A DNA stretch of 64,000 nucleotides, taken from NCBI GenBank assembly GCA_037367405.1, contig JAZKJV010003278.1:310001-374000 (forward strand), read 5' to 3'. The stretch comes from Ottelia alismoides. Lineage: Eukaryota; Streptophyta; Magnoliopsida; Alismatales; Hydrocharitaceae. A program made the translations under genes and the position numbers. Shown here piece by piece: positions 18,471 through 30,762 of this stretch (the stretch's first letter is position 1; the number at the start of each line of letters is the position of its first letter). A model generated the notes under the pieces. It worked only from the letters and a program-made list of their open reading frames with translations. It was not told the origin of the DNA and did no database searches.

Positions 18471-21400
18471 TGATGAATACCCATTCATCACTCTTTATTC
18501 TTTTATTTTAGCTACAAAACCTTTGCCAAACACTTGTAGATATATGTAAATACTAATAATTAGCAAATTACATGCATTGTGTAAAAATAAATAATTAGCA
18601 TGTTTTTGTGCAAAAATGAATAAATAAAGAAATAAAAGAAAAGAGGGAGATATTTAGAATAAATATTGAGCGACCTAATCCAAGGGGTGCTCAGCATGGG
18701 CCTGACTGCATAAAAGCCAAAGTAGAGAGAGATAAGGAAGCTCATGTGTGTAAAATATACCTGTAAATAAAATAAAAATTTTTTCCTCTTATAAAAATAG
18801 AAATGAGTTTATAAATAGCTGTATATATATACACTTGTAAATACAAAATCAAATAAAAATGAGAAAATAAAAAAGAAAATAAAATGCTTCCACCTTGTAT
18901 ATATCCACCATGTACACAAGACCACATAGCTATTTATTTATCCCTATAAATAAAAAATTAAAATCTCATAAAACGTATATATATTCTATATTTCATGGTG
19001 TAAATAAATAAAATAAAATTCATAAAAACAAAAATAAAATAAAAATAAACAAAAATAAAAATCAACATCACCATAGTATATATACCATATATGTATATAA
19101 ATAAACCTATTTATTTAACCCTTGTAAATAATTAATAAAAATAAAATAGAAATACCTAAATATTCCAAATTTTTTCTTGTAAATAAATAAAATATAAAAT
19201 GGAATAAAAATATACAAAAATAAATAATTAAAAATCAAAATTAAAAATTGAATATTGTATATATACCTATACATAGTACTATATTGTATATATCTTATTT
19301 TTATTTCAAAAAATAAAATAAAAATCACAAAAAAATAGTTTAAAATAAAAGGAACATTTTTCATGTTTTCGCTTTTGTGAATTCGGCCATTTTCTATTTT
19401 AATTTGAATTTCCAATTCTTTTCCACGTGGCCGCATTCCACTGGTCCACGGGGGATGTTGACCCCTCGGTCAACTCCCCCCTGGACCACTCCCCCGTGGA
19501 TCTGCGCCCGACCCGCTTCTTCTCCCATTTATGGCGCATTGATCTGAGCCCAGAACTGCTAACCCCGGGTCCTAATCATTCCCTGATACACCCAGATCCA
19601 CGCCCGTCCGTTAGCATCGGGGTCCGTGCTTCGATTTTCTCGCCCGACACCCAGTTAGCCGGACCCCTAGCCATATATAGTCTGAGCTCTGCCCGCTCCT
19701 TCACTCATCTTTGGTTCCCATTTCTCCACCCCAGGACCTCCATTGCTCTCGCCTGAGTGACAGCTCGCTATTGGCTGTGTTGCAGCGAGGGGGGAGTGAT
19801 CGGACCATCGATCCGGCGGCCTAGCGCCGCCGTGCGCCGCCACCAGCGTGGTGCTCGAGCCTCGGGCATCGACGGCCCTCGAGGCTAGGACCCAGAGCTC
19901 CGTCAGCTCAAGCACAGTCGACCTCGACCATCAGGTAAACTTAGTTCCCTTTGATTTCGCTAATTTCGAGTTACGCCCAAATCGCCCCATCGCCGACGAC
20001 CGTCGATTCCGACCACCTCTCTCACCATTTCGATCATCGGATGACACCCTCACCTTTGCCCTTCTCCCGCGCACGTTCTCCACCCCTTCGTTCAACCCAG
20101 TTCGCACAGGAACTGGGATTGGAGCTCCACCGTCGTCGCTTCGCCGGAGCTCCCTCATCTCGACGCACCATTCATCCCCATCACCTCTAACCGGGTCGAG
20201 GCACTTTGCCCTCGACCCAGGAGTCTGTTGCGCTACTTTGCAGGTCCAGACATGCCCATCTGAGGGTCTGAACATTCAGGAGCAGCAGCTCCAGCTCCGC
20301 CTCCGTCGCCGGAGCGTCTCTGACGTTCCCGGCCTCATCGGAGTCCCCCATTGGCTGCGGACCACTGAGGCGAGTCTTTTCCGATCATCAGCAGCCCCTG
20401 CAGACGTCCATCGTGCCCACATTCCTCCGACAAAGTTCGCCGGCGAGGAGTTCCTCAAGGTCCTTCCTCTGCCGTCCATTCGACCCCGGAGTGCCAGATT
20501 GAATCTGGACCGTCCACTGAAACGAAGAGGCGCCCCGCACCAGCACCGTTAGATCTCCACGTGGCGCCATCTGCTCCGTCCGTGGCAGAGGAGAGGCGAG
20601 CCTCGATCAGAGCCGCACGATCAGACAAGTGGTGAGACCTCCACCGTTGGATCCGCGCCGAGGCTCTTCGTTGAGCTGCCACCACTTTCAGCCGTTCGAT
20701 CAGATACGTGGCCGCTCCTCAGCCCTTGGATCAGATAAGGGGTAATATCCCTTAGGCCCTTAGTGTTTTAGTTTTTAATATTTAGTCCTGTAAATATTTA
20801 GGTAAGTTGTTTTTATTTCGGACTTTTTACATAGTGGACCTTGTCGTTTCTGTGATTTGGCTTTTATACCCCTTGTACGTTGTGGTCACGTGCATCGACA
20901 CGTGTATTTTGGTAAAATTGCACTTTGTGGGCTGTGTTTTCTGCTTGTTAATGAATGGAAAAATCTTTTTAGATATTTGCACATATACCCCTGTGAATGT
21001 TTTATTTGTGCATGTGTTGAATATCGTGGGAATTTAAACTTTCGCCCCTAGACTTTTAGTACGTGTTACTAATTAGTCTAGGGTCTTAAGTTATTTACAA
21101 AAAGGTCCCTGAGTGCCCAGATCACGGGCGTGGCGCGTGAGATCTTGGACATTTTGCACCTAGTCCCCCTGGGTTTTCTTTCTTATTATTTCTAGGCCCT
21201 CAGAGATATTTTATTACGATCAAGTCCATGACTGTGGGATCTTGTTTGCTCTGAATAAAATATCAAATCTACTCCAAATCAAGTGAAAATTCGATACGTG
21301 GCTCTTGCCACTGTGTAGAATTTTCACTGAATTTGGGAAATTTTTTGAGCCATTTTGTTATTTTTAAAAATTCAAAACATCAATTTTCTTACTGTCCAGT

Positions 21401-22188
21401 TAGAAAATTCACAAAAAAATATTAAAACATCTTTAAAAATTTTAAAAAAATTAGATTTTGTTTATGTAATGTGTTTGATTTTCTGACCAAGTTTGGTCAT
21501 TTTTGGACTTATAAAAATTATAAAAATTGAAAAATCCCTAAAAACCCATAAAAATTCTAATAAATAGTAGAAAAATAAAAAATTCATAAACTCAGCTGGC
21601 TGAATTTTCATTTTTGTTTATATTTTATAGGAAAAATACCTCCAGGCTATTTGAAGGCCATTATATATTTTATTCTGGCCTTTGAAGCCCGGCTGGACAA
21701 CATCACTATTTTCCTTTCTTATTTCATTTTTATAAATTCTATAAAAATCAGAAAAATACCAAAAATTCACCAAAAACATTGAAAAACATAAAAAACATAA
21801 AAATATTTTTGTTTGATTTTTTGAGAATATTTGAGTAGTTAAACAATTGTTGATAGTTGCTTGTTTTCTTGTTTGTTCATTTTCTTTATTTATTTAAAAA
21901 TCCAAAAAAATAAAATAAAAATATTAAAAACCACCAAAAATAATTTTCTTATATTTGTTTTTATTTTTGACTACTTCGTAGGCCGCGAGGCCATCACGTG
22001 CTCTCCGAGTTTGACCCTAGGTGCTATACCAGGTTAATCCTTTAGCGAGACCGCTATCTTGAGTTTTCATCGATTTTTGCCTTCGTTTGTTGGTCTGAAT
22101 TTTTCTTGATTGAGCTCTGAGTCCCGGGCGACTGAGGTCGTAACAACCTTAGTTTTACCTTTACCTTAGTTGTTCAGGCGGCTCATCA
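18471..22188 (+). repeat. E1 3' LTR (3718 bp)
   Basis: Near-identical partner of 4370-8091. It starts TGATGAATACCC, ends CTCATCA, and is followed by TGCCC. It keeps the G-box, TATA box, candidate intron donor (GT at 19935-19936) and GC-rich central part. Differences from the 5' LTR are scattered substitutions and short indels. Confidence 0.95.
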
Positions 22189-22193
22189 TGCCC
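22189..22193. repeat. Target site duplication TGCCC, right copy (E1)
   Basis: Exact repeat of 4365-4369; marks the right edge of E1 and the resumption of EA. Confidence 0.93.
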
Positions 22194-22749
22194 CTAGATC
22201 TATCTTCTTCCTTGGTAGCTGTTGATTCTTGATACAAAATGTAGTGGCAATTGACAAAACGTGCGTCTTCACATAACTATTCGATTTATTTTTACTAATC
22301 ATGGTAGGTGTATAACTAAGCTTCTGTTATTTCTGGAAGGCAGGGTTATTCGTCGCGTACTCATAAATGACATTTTTACCATGATATTATATTTACAAAA
22401 TTATGCCATAATTGGATCATCTTTTTGACTCTTCTTGATATTATGCTTTCCTCCCATAAGAGCATTAGGGAAACAGATAAAAGAACTAGAAGGAGACTAC
22501 GTTGAATCAGAATCATAAACAGAAAATGCTTTTTATTACAAGAAACTGAGTTCTTCACAACTGAATCTTTTACATCAACTTTGGAATCTAACAATGAATG
22601 GTCAACTAAAGCTTGGGGAATGCTTGCTGAATGTGCATTATCCTCAACCGAAGGAGCAAGGTCCTTCGTAGTATCTTACACTTACTCGTGTAGCCATGAT
22701 GCCCTTTGAATCTTCCTCTCTCTTCTCTTGGATGTCTCTGCCTCATGAT
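22194..22749 (-). pseudogene. EA gag-protease linker, decayed
   Basis: Minus-strand sequence between gag and protease. A short frame at 22376-22594 (MLDSKVDVKDSVVKNSV...) has no recognised domain; position alone identifies it. Its lower end joins the protease fragment at 4369 in frame once E1 is removed. Confidence 0.45.
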
Positions 22750-23851
22750 GAAATGCCATTGAAAATGCCTCATCTCGTCATCCTTCCTCCTCAGCTATTG
22801 TCTAACGAAAGGTGGATGTTGATGGCAAGAATGGGAAAGAGGTTGTTCCTCTTCCCACGGATGCATTGGCCTTGACATCTGCTGCTCCTAAATATGGTGA
22901 ACACAGTATACGGGAGTAGTAGATGCAGTCATGGTAGGTATCCTCATATTGGACACCTTCTCATAAAGTTGTACCATTTGCTTCGGTAGTTTGGATAAGT
23001 TGTTGTCCAACTCATCCATCCTCCTATCTATCCTCTCAACTACTATGAGTTTGTATGCTATAATGTCCATTTCAAAAGGATAAATTGTAGCCTTCTCTCC
23101 CCATTTGGTAAGAATGGTATGGAGGTCTCCAACTGAGCTCTACTCATGGTCTATGCCTTTCTCTTCTCGGTCATATGCTCAAACACCTTCTAGATGGTGT
23201 CCGCACCTCGTGAAGTATAGCTACCTCCACAAGGAGCAATAACAAAATCCTACACCTCAGGGAGTAGACCACAGTAAACTGATTGAACCAGGATGGTAGG
23301 CGCTAAGACGTGACAAGGACACTTCTGTAAGAGATCTATGAATCTCTACCATGTATCATAGAAGGTTTCGTTGGGAAGCTTGGAGAAACTCGTGATGCAT
23401 GAGCGCATCAAATTAGTTCTACTCAAAGGATAGAACTTCTTCAAAAGTGGTCCTTGAACTACACAAAGATAGTTATAACTACCCTTAAGTTCTTCATCCA
23501 ATAATCAACCTTATCTTTTACGGCAAAAGAAAGGGCTTTGAGCCTAATGTAGTCTTGCCTAACCCTAGGATGCCTAAGGTTAGTACAAACCAACTCAAAG
23601 CCCCTATGGAATGCATAATGCTCCTCATGTTTATTCCCATGAAAATGAGGCAATAGACTCAAAAACTGTAGCTTCAACTCGTATTCTACTTCTGGCTCTA
23701 CTGGACTCAACCAATTAGTCATTTGGTATTGCACAAGGTTGTATGTCTCATCCATAGGTGCATCTCTACTGAGATTCAACTGGCCAATCTGCACTCTCAT
23801 AAGTTCTTGGTTCTGATCAGATTTTACTAGCCTAGCCAAAATTGCATGCAT
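22750..23851 (-). pseudogene. gag: EA gag, broken
   Basis: Minus-strand gag core in the first 130 residues from 23851: a Gln/Arg-rich N-terminal helix region, LQFLSLLPHFHGNKHEEHY, RGFELVCTNLRHP, and RLKALSFAVKDKVDYWMKNL. These align with LPRFHGLATEEPHLHLQ and FSLADRAATWLKHLG of E1. A stop at 23459 ends that frame. Further degraded gag (PNETFYDTW, LLQKCPCH, CGGSYTS) and a helical tail IDRRMDELDNNLSKLPKQMVQL (22888-23070) follow. Multiple stops make it a pseudogene. Confidence 0.8.
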
Positions 23852-25620
23852 TGGGTCTTCTCGCTCTTCCTCCTTTCATTCAGTCTCTTAGGAGACATCG
23901 TTAAAAAATCTTCTAAATATTCATTAATAAAAGGATTATAGTGATATATTTATGAAGAATGGAAATTGAATCCATCTCACTAAGGCATGGTCATCCTCAG
24001 CAAGACAAGAAGAAATAAAGGGATTGGTTGGGATGAAACCACTCCCTAAGGATAAATCATGAAACACCGGATCAAAACAAAGGTTATCTTCAATCAAGGT
24101 AGGTCAAATAGAAAAAGGCGGTTGAACCAGTTAAGATTTGAGATTTGGACAGTTTAATGAGAGGTTTGCAAAGTCTGAGCAAAAATCCAGCTAATTATCC
24201 ATCTTCAAAGTCAAAGAGCATACGGATTTGAGCACGATCAACTCAAGAATGAAATCTAGTACTAGTGTGCATGTAAATGTGTGGAATAAACTCACATAAT
24301 ACAACGCAAACAAACCCCTTTGAATAGATTCACCAACTCAACAAGTGAAAGTCGTAAGAGTTCATCTTATTTATTATCTTGGCAATTTTAAGTTAGTGAT
24401 TCAAACTGTCTTATAGAAGCTCACAGGTATAGTCTCCTGAGGTAGTTTAAGTTCAAGCTAACAGAACACACCATCTGGAAAAAAGAATTCTTCTTCTAAT
24501 GGTCAGAGGCAAGTGCTTGTAGCAAAAACATGACCCTACAAGTGCTTAGGGCACAAGTCTAGTGGTTTTGTCTCTAATCCTTAGGGCTACATCCTCACCC
24601 ACTCTGTTTGGGGGTAAGTACCTGCAAACAATGAGGGCTTTACTGCTTGTAATACAAAGTTGATTTTATTCCAAATTTTTCAGGTTGATTTGCATCAATA
24701 TAGTCCCAATTTAAGAGTTGGTTATAAATTTGAATTATGTGACCACAAGCATCGCCTAACGTACAGTCCCTTTTCCTTTTTCCTTAAGTTGGTAAAAACC
24801 GAGAGAGAAAGCAGAAAATGGAATGCAATCATAAATCAGTGATGAATGCAGCCGTTTAGGAATACTTATAGTGATTCTCAGCACTCTCCATGTGGATGGA
24901 AAACTGAATTTTTAAAGATTACTCTACATGATGCAAATCGAGAAAATCCACACCTAAACAATAATTATATTAGCGATGAAAAAAATCAATTTACTTTGGC
25001 TAGGTAGAACATTTATTTATGTACGTCTCATTAATCTCCTAAGACTTTTGAAATTTTGAATCTTATGAGATGGATCAATTATTTGTCTTAAGTTACAATG
25101 GAGATCAAACAATAATGACCTAAGATATGTCTATTTAGCGTAGTGTTTGAACCTAAATCGTCACTTAAGTTGAGAATCACTCTATTCACAACTACACACA
25201 ATAAAGAAAAGAATAGTCTTTTTTACATGCACAAGATCTCAATCGAGAACCGTTGTAACGGGGCAATTAAGATTACAAATTATTAAAAAAATTGATCAGC
25301 AAAAAAATCAAGCTAACTAAACTAAGCTAGCTGAGCTAAGATAGCTCTCCAAGTTGATTGCAAACTAGACTCTTCAGCTGAAGCTCCAAGTTCCATGCAT
25401 CCGTGACACATCGACTTTCGTTGATTCTGCGAGACCAACCACAAAATTATCAAATGGTCAGATGATTATCCGAAGAGATGTATTAGCTTGATTAAGAGAC
25501 TAATCAATAATAAGGTGATAAACATCGGGACACAATCACAACAAACAGATTTAACCTAAATAAACCTAAAAATCACTAAAATAAATATTCTAACCTAAAT
25601 AAATCACACAATGAGTTGTG
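23852..25620 (-). other. EA leader
   Basis: No gene seen. Near gag the minus strand has TTGGTGAATC and a GGTTTGTTTG block as in E1-E3. Near 24595-24650 it has a CCTCATTGTTTGCAGG block, and near 24840-24900 a TGCAT...ATCACTGATTT block, all in the order seen in the other leaders. The open frame at 24660-24842 on the plus strand is not supported as a gene. Confidence 0.5.
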
Positions 25621-25638
25621 TCCCCAACTACAACCGCA
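25621..25638 (-). other. EA primer binding site, decayed
   Basis: On the plus strand TCCCCAACTACAACCGCA, 11 of 18 positions matching the complement of the intact E1 site (TCCCCGGCAACGGCGCCA); most differences are G-to-A or C-to-T type. It lies two bases from the inferred LTR end at 25641. Confidence 0.5.
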
Positions 25639-25640
25639 TC

Positions 25641-28433
25641 TGATTAATCGATAAAATGCATATGTTAATATTTATCCATTGTAGCATGGGCACTCAACGA
25701 ACCATACAGAACCGAATCGAATATCTCCGTGAGAAGGATTCAACTTTAATTTATAAACTTGGGAAGTCTAGGGTCGAACACAAGGCCATGCACAATTCTA
25801 TAATTTTTTATAACTGACGAATGAATATCCACTTTAAAGATATAAAGGCTATTCATATTAAGTAAACAAAATATACAAAAACAAAAGCAATTTTCCAAAC
25901 ATTTTTTATGCTTTTAATTTAAATGAATGCAATAATGTACAAATAAATAGATTTGTCGAACAAAAAACAGATCCTAGATTAAGCAATAAATTTGAGCCTA
26001 TAAATCAATGTAATGATGACCTCAGTGTCAGGACAACCAAGTTAAAAGCATTAAATTTCAATTTAATAAAAAGTTCATAACTCTACAAGGTTAGTAAGGA
26101 TATATAACAAATCCACCGTGATTTATAAATCAAATTTAAAATTGAACATGCTAAAAGGTAGAGCATCAGACAAGCTTTCGAACGAGATCAAATTTACTCA
26201 GATTGGATTTATAGATAACAAGTTATTAATGTTTCAATCGAGTGGTATATATGCAATAAAATCCATGAATGTTTCTCCAAAACTAGTCTAAATTAGACTA
26301 AAGTGTAATTACAGACAACCACATAGGGTACAAATATAATTAACTCATGCACTTAGGGACTTATTTTCAATTTGGAATAATAGGTTAGGCCTTGATGCAA
26401 TTTCTCCACCTGCACGTGAATGGGTCTCGTGATGATCTGAACTGAAATGTAATGACCGGAAGCAGTGAGGATATCGGTGCAAAATAACCCACGTCATGTG
26501 AAGGAAACACGTGATCGAGTTAGGATCGATGCTTCAGCTCGGGGATGGTATGTCTCGATCTGTCGGCTCATGCAAGGCTTGGAGACTCCAAGGCTGAGGG
26601 TTGAAGCAGTGCCTTAGGACAGAGACGTGGCTCGAGATCGACCATCCGATCACGCCCAAAATGGAGTGATGTAACAACTATTGTAGCATTATCCCAATGT
26701 ATTCCACCACAGGCAGCAGAAGAGAGGCTACGCTCCAACGAGTACTCGATTCATCCTCTGTGCTTTTTCTCACGATTTGAAGCTCGGGGAACCTTTGTCA
26801 TTCTCACATGAAGAAGGTGGTGCAATCAAGTATAGATGAAGATCTATAGTGTTGTATAACGATTGAGGCTCATCGGAGATGAATATCTTAGGCTCGTCGG
26901 AGATGAAGATCTTCAAGTGAGCTCCAACCAAATCTCATCCATTGAGGACCTGCAACGGTTAGTTGCAATGCCAAAACACTTGCAAATCTTTAAAGATGTA
27001 TGTGAGGTGGAATGGAAGGCTCCTGGAGGCATGAGATGCAAGCCTTAACTTGGGTTTTCTTCTTCATGTAGAGGAAGATAAGGAGCAGAGTAACCTACAC
27101 AATGGATAAGTGATCTAGGAAAATAGATAATACTTGTGGATCATGGAGGCGATGTGAAGGATTTCATTGATTTAGAAATATGGATCGATGTTTGAACTGA
27201 TCAACAAAATAAATGGCAATCAGATGAAAAATGGAGTAAAGTATACTTACCTGAGAATCTCCAGTAAGGAGAAGAAGAATGTCAGATTGATACTTGGCCG
27301 AAAAATAAGCTAAGTAGCTTCTCTTATGTTTGCTTAACAAGCGGGGTGAAGCTTGAAGCTCACGCAAACCTCAATGGAAGGTGTAGGTTGGGAATGTGCC
27401 AAGGATCTCACCAGACTTAAGTCTGTTGTAGTCGCTCTCAATCGCTCCCTCACACTATAACTAGAGGTAGAAGAGGCTTGAGGACAAGTCGCTGGAGTGG
27501 CGGATGGAAGTTACGGAGGTGGACCAAGGGATTTTGTGGCGATGGAATTTTGTGATGAAATAGAAATTGGCAGTGGTTTCAACTACTATCGGTTGCTCAG
27601 ATAAATGAGGGTCTCGAAGGTTGGGGATTGGCAAAGATGAAGGATGATCGGGTTATACGATGGTGGTTATTGCAAGAGGTTACATTTAATATGGAGGTTA
27701 GAATAAAGTGGAGAAGTTGGATGGTTGGTATGAGTAGTGCAACATCTGGATGTTGACGATGTACAGCTACTGTTGGATCACACGATCCAATGGTTGCTGA
27801 TGAGGTGCTAATGGATGGTTTGGATTGACTTGGTCAGATGATCAAGCGATCCAGAATGAGGCACAAATGTGTGGTCGAGATTAGATTAGATACGAAACAT
27901 CAGATGGCCAAGGAAAGAATGGATGGTGGAACAAAAGCAGGCCATGTGGGCGGATGTGGAGGCGCAACATATCCAAGTCTAAGAGAAATGAAAAAATCAG
28001 TATAAAAAGAAAAAGAAATAGTCAAAGGAAGAATTAGAAAACGTGTAAAACATGAAAGGTGTAGATCTTGATGAGATATATAATTTTCAAGTAGAAATCA
28101 AGGAGAGAAAATTCCATCTATACAGAAAAAGTTATTATAATATTAAAAGCATTTTTCTTTAATTTTCCTTTCTTATTTTTTAGATGTTTATTTTATATTT
28201 TAATTTTAGATAAATTATGTATAAATAATATTCTAATTTTTGTTTGATTTTCAATAAGAATGAAAGACATAAAATAATAGCACTATAATAAGTTATGTAA
28301 TATTGTATAATTTGGTTATTTATGAACAACATGCAAATTAATAATTAAGGTTAATTGACAATGAATCTTGGTGATTTTCTTAATAAAGAGAGATTATAAT
28401 ACTATTTAATGATGATAAATCTGGAATTTATCA
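25641..28433 (-). repeat. EA 5' LTR (about 2.8 kb)
   Basis: On the minus strand it starts at 28433 with TGATAAATTCCAGATTTATC, containing the inverted repeat TGATAAAT / ATTTATCA, and ends near 25641 with ...TTAATCA. Near the end it has GTGTTCGACCC (minus; 25765-25775), the cognate of the LTR-end motif. The central part (about 26400-28000) is the less AT-rich promoter/leader zone. No gene supported; the plus-strand frame 26863-27048 and minus-strand frame 27164-27367 are short and without domains. Confidence 0.72.
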
Positions 28434-28655
28434 ACACCCCATACCCTTTATTTATACTCCATGGAGATGAGAAAATAAGGAAACATGAACCCCTACTTCC
28501 AATAGGAATAGGATAACATGACTCCTATTCCTAAAAGGTAATTGATTTCATCCTCCAATTAGAACTTGATTTTTCCTTTTCCAAAGAAGAATACAAATTT
28601 CCAATATATGGATTAGGTTTCCACATGGAGGGGAACCCATCCAAGAAATCTTCCC
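28434..28655 (-). repeat. Part of copia 3' LTR
   Basis: After the pol end, the minus strand reads a purine stretch GTGAGGGGAAGA, then sequence with CCATGTGGAAACCTAATCC, as in plant copia LTR starts. EA inserted within it, leaving about 220 bases. The exact LTR start is uncertain by a few bases. Confidence 0.5.
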
Positions 28656-28699
28656 CTCACTGACGATGTGGGAACTTCTCCACACCTGTGAGGGAACAA

Positions 28700-29344
28700 C
28701 ATCACTCAAACTTTCCAAGCGGCAAAGTCTTTGTCATCGTATCAGCACCATTGTAATTTGTGTGGGTATTTTTAAGTACGAGCTACTTATATTCTAACAC
28801 ATCATGTATCCAATGATATCTGATATCGATGTGCTTCAATCTTGCGTGGAATGTAGAGTTCTTGCCAAGGTGAATAGCACTCTGACTTTTACAATAAAAA
28901 ACATACTTGTCCTGATGAAAACCAAGTTCATGCATGAACTTTTTCATCCATAGCACCTCCTTGCATGCCTCTGTAGCTGCAAAGAATTCAACCTCTATAG
29001 TTGATAGTGCCACACATTTTTGAAGCATGGATTGTCAATAAACTACGCCACCTTAAAAGGACGTCAATTATCCAAATATAGATCTTCATCCATCAATGTC
29101 ACCTCCCATGTCTGCATCTGTATAACCAAAAGTATAGGCTTCACTGCTCCATAGCGAAGAGGGTAGCTGCTAGTGCTTCGAAGATATCTCAAGATCCACT
29201 TGACTACTTCCCAATGTTGTTTCCATGGATTTGATATGAATCTACTAACAACTTCAACTGCATGAGCAATGTCTGGCCTCGTACAAACTATGGCATATAT
29301 AAGCCTACATGTGGTTGATGCACTGGGAGTCTTTTACATATCTT
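28700..29344 (-). pseudogene. copia RNase H and pol C terminus
   Basis: Minus strand. Upstream degraded part: YAIVCTRPDIAHAVEVVSRF, PWKQHWEVVKWILRYLRSTS. Then QKCVALSTIEVEFFAATEACKE... and KSQSAIHLGKNSTFHARLKHID (28783-29028), the classical copia RNase H signature (relatives: ALSTTEAEY, SQSAIHL, KHIDVRYHW). The final part near 28740-28780 reads TNYNGADTMTKTLPLGKFE, the usual copia pol end. Stops and a frame change near 29040 show decay; the acidic residue that relatives have in ST-E-AEY is retained as Glu. Confidence 0.88.
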
Positions 29345-30100
29345 TCATTCCTCAGCTATCTTTGGACATTCCTTGGAGCTTAGTTTGAAATATTCTCCCA
29401 AAGGTGTGGTAGCAGGCTTGGCCTTATCCATGAAGAACCTTTGAATTACCTTCTCAATGTACTTATCTTGTGAAAGCTGAAGTTTCCTTGCTCCCATGTC
29501 TCGAGTGATCTTCATGCCCAATATCCGACTTGCATGCCCCAAGTCCTTTATAGCAAAGGACTTGCTCAAACTCTTCTTCAAGACAGAAATTCTCCCTCCA
29601 TTATTGCCTATAATCAAGATGTTATCAACATAAAGCAACAAAATGATGAAATCATCACTTGAGAATTTCTTCACAAAGATGCAATTGTCTAAAGTACTCT
29701 TGGAGTACCCGTGCTCCCCCATGAATGAGTCAAAATTCTTGTACAACTGCATTGGTGCTTGCTTCAATCCATATAGACTCTTCTTCACACTGCAAACATA
29801 GTCTTCCATGCCTTTTATTATAAAGCCCTTAGGTTGCAACATGCATATTTCCTCCTCAAGATCATCGTAAAGGAAGGTTGTCTTCATGCCCATCGGTTCA
29901 ACCTCTAGATTAATGCTTGTTGCTAAGCTGAGAACCACTTTGATGGAAGACATCTTGACTATAGGAGATAATATCTCCTCTACGTCCACTCCCTTCTTCT
30001 GGTTGAAGCCCTTAATAACCAACTTGACTTTGTATCTTGGGTTTGTAGAGTACTCATCATGCTTCACTCTATAACCCACTTGTTCTTCAAATCTCTCTTA
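29345..30100 (-). pseudogene. copia reverse transcriptase
   Basis: Minus-strand frame of about 244 residues: YKVKLVIKGFNQKKGVDVEE, SPIVKMSSIKVVLSLATS, LEEEICMLQPKGF, CSVKKSLYGLKQAPMQLYK, FIILLLYVDNILIIGNN, DLGHASRILGMKITRD. This is the copia order. The active site is YVDN where relatives have YVDD, so the second catalytic Asp is lost. The D in the first motif (relatives have MDVKTAFL; here MGMKTTFLYDDL) is also replaced. The frame is long and nearly intact, yet these changes argue it is inactive. Confidence 0.93.
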
Positions 30101-30762
30101 CCCTTAGGAAACGTCACAATCTCAGACGTGTGGTTATCATGAAGAGACTCCATCTCTTCTTTCATGGCTTCAACCCACTTTTTCCTTTGCATCCCACATA
30201 GCCTCCTCATAACATTCTGGATCTCCACTATTTGTCAACAAGATATTCACACTTGTAGGGTACCTTGTGGAGGGACACATCTCCCTTGTGGGTCTCTATT
30301 TTGTTCGTATCTCTGAACAAGACCCATCATCGACATGGCATACATATATATATCAGAGTTTGCATCATCATTATTCAAAGTTGATACCTCGGTTACTTCT
30401 ACATATTTTCCTGCATCTTGCAACTGCTCAATTGCATCATCTGGCACTGCACGTGTAACACTCTTCAAAGAAAGTGGCTCCACATCATCGGGTTCATAGC
30501 TTCTTGAGGAAGAAACTTTATCAGCATTCTGGATGTCCTCGATGGTATAATCTTCATAATAGAACATCCCTGCTCTTGACTAGCTTCTTCTCAAGCATAT
30601 CATAAAATCGATAGCCAAGCTCAACTTGGCAATATTCGAATAAAATGCATTACTTTGTCTTGGTGTCCAAGTTAGATTTCTCATCTTTGGGAACATGCAC
30701 AAATGCACGACACCCAAAGACCCATAAGTAGATGTATGTGACATCTTTTCTGTGCTAGATCA
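30101..30762 (-). pseudogene. copia integrase C-terminal end and linker
   Basis: Minus strand. DVTYIYLWVFGCRAFVHVPK near 30660-30740 is the conserved copia segment after the integrase core (relatives VSYxHLRVFGCKAFVH). The acidic linker at 30247-30567 (YEDYTIEDIQNADKVSSS, VEPLSLKSVTRAVPDDAIEQ) precedes RT. The catalytic integrase core is not in the window; sequence is cut at 30762 by LTR-B. Confidence 0.82.

Larger units (their letters stand above)
4370..22188 (+). mobile_element. E1: complete 17.8 kb Athila-like Ty3/gypsy element
   Basis: Full structure visible: 5' LTR 4370-8091, tRNA-Asp primer site 8095-8112, leader, gag, protease, RT, RNase H, integrase, 3' untranslated region with hairpin array, polypurine tract 18458-18470, 3' LTR 18471-22188, and TGCCC duplications. 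The order gag-PR-RT-RH-INT places it in Ty3/gypsy; the RT block types (KDHFPLPFIDQ, CNAPATFQRCM) and the tRNA-Asp primer fit Athila. No env-like frame follows integrase. All coding domains carry stops or frameshifts, so it is defective now, but the LTRs remain similar (3 differences in the first 71 bases), so insertion is fairly recent relative to its neighbours. Confidence 0.95.
22194..28433 (-). mobile_element. EA, right part: 5' LTR, leader and gag
   Basis: Read right to left: 5' LTR (28433-25641), decayed primer site (25638-25621), leader, gag, and a gag-protease linker ending at the E1 insertion. With 2141-4369 it forms one element of about 8.5 kb of visible sequence, interrupted by E1. 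EA's LTR starts inside a copia 3' LTR (28434 onward), so EA inserted into that copia copy. The left-hand duplication and 3' LTR are outside the window. Confidence 0.8.
28434..30762 (-). mobile_element. Ty1/copia fragment (3' pol and part of 3' LTR)
   Basis: Minus-strand pol in the copia order: integrase C-terminal end, linker, RT, RNase H, then untranslated end and the start of an LTR. The RT-RNase H motif set resembles the Tork-like group. Gag, protease and most of integrase are absent because LTR-B begins at 30763. The left end is cut by EA at 28433. The oldest layer of this window. Confidence 0.88.

Noticed and set aside
26863..27048. Possible host gene exon between EA and copia
   Set aside because: Lies inside the EA 5' LTR, 61 residues, no domain and no splice context; no host gene evidence anywhere in the window.
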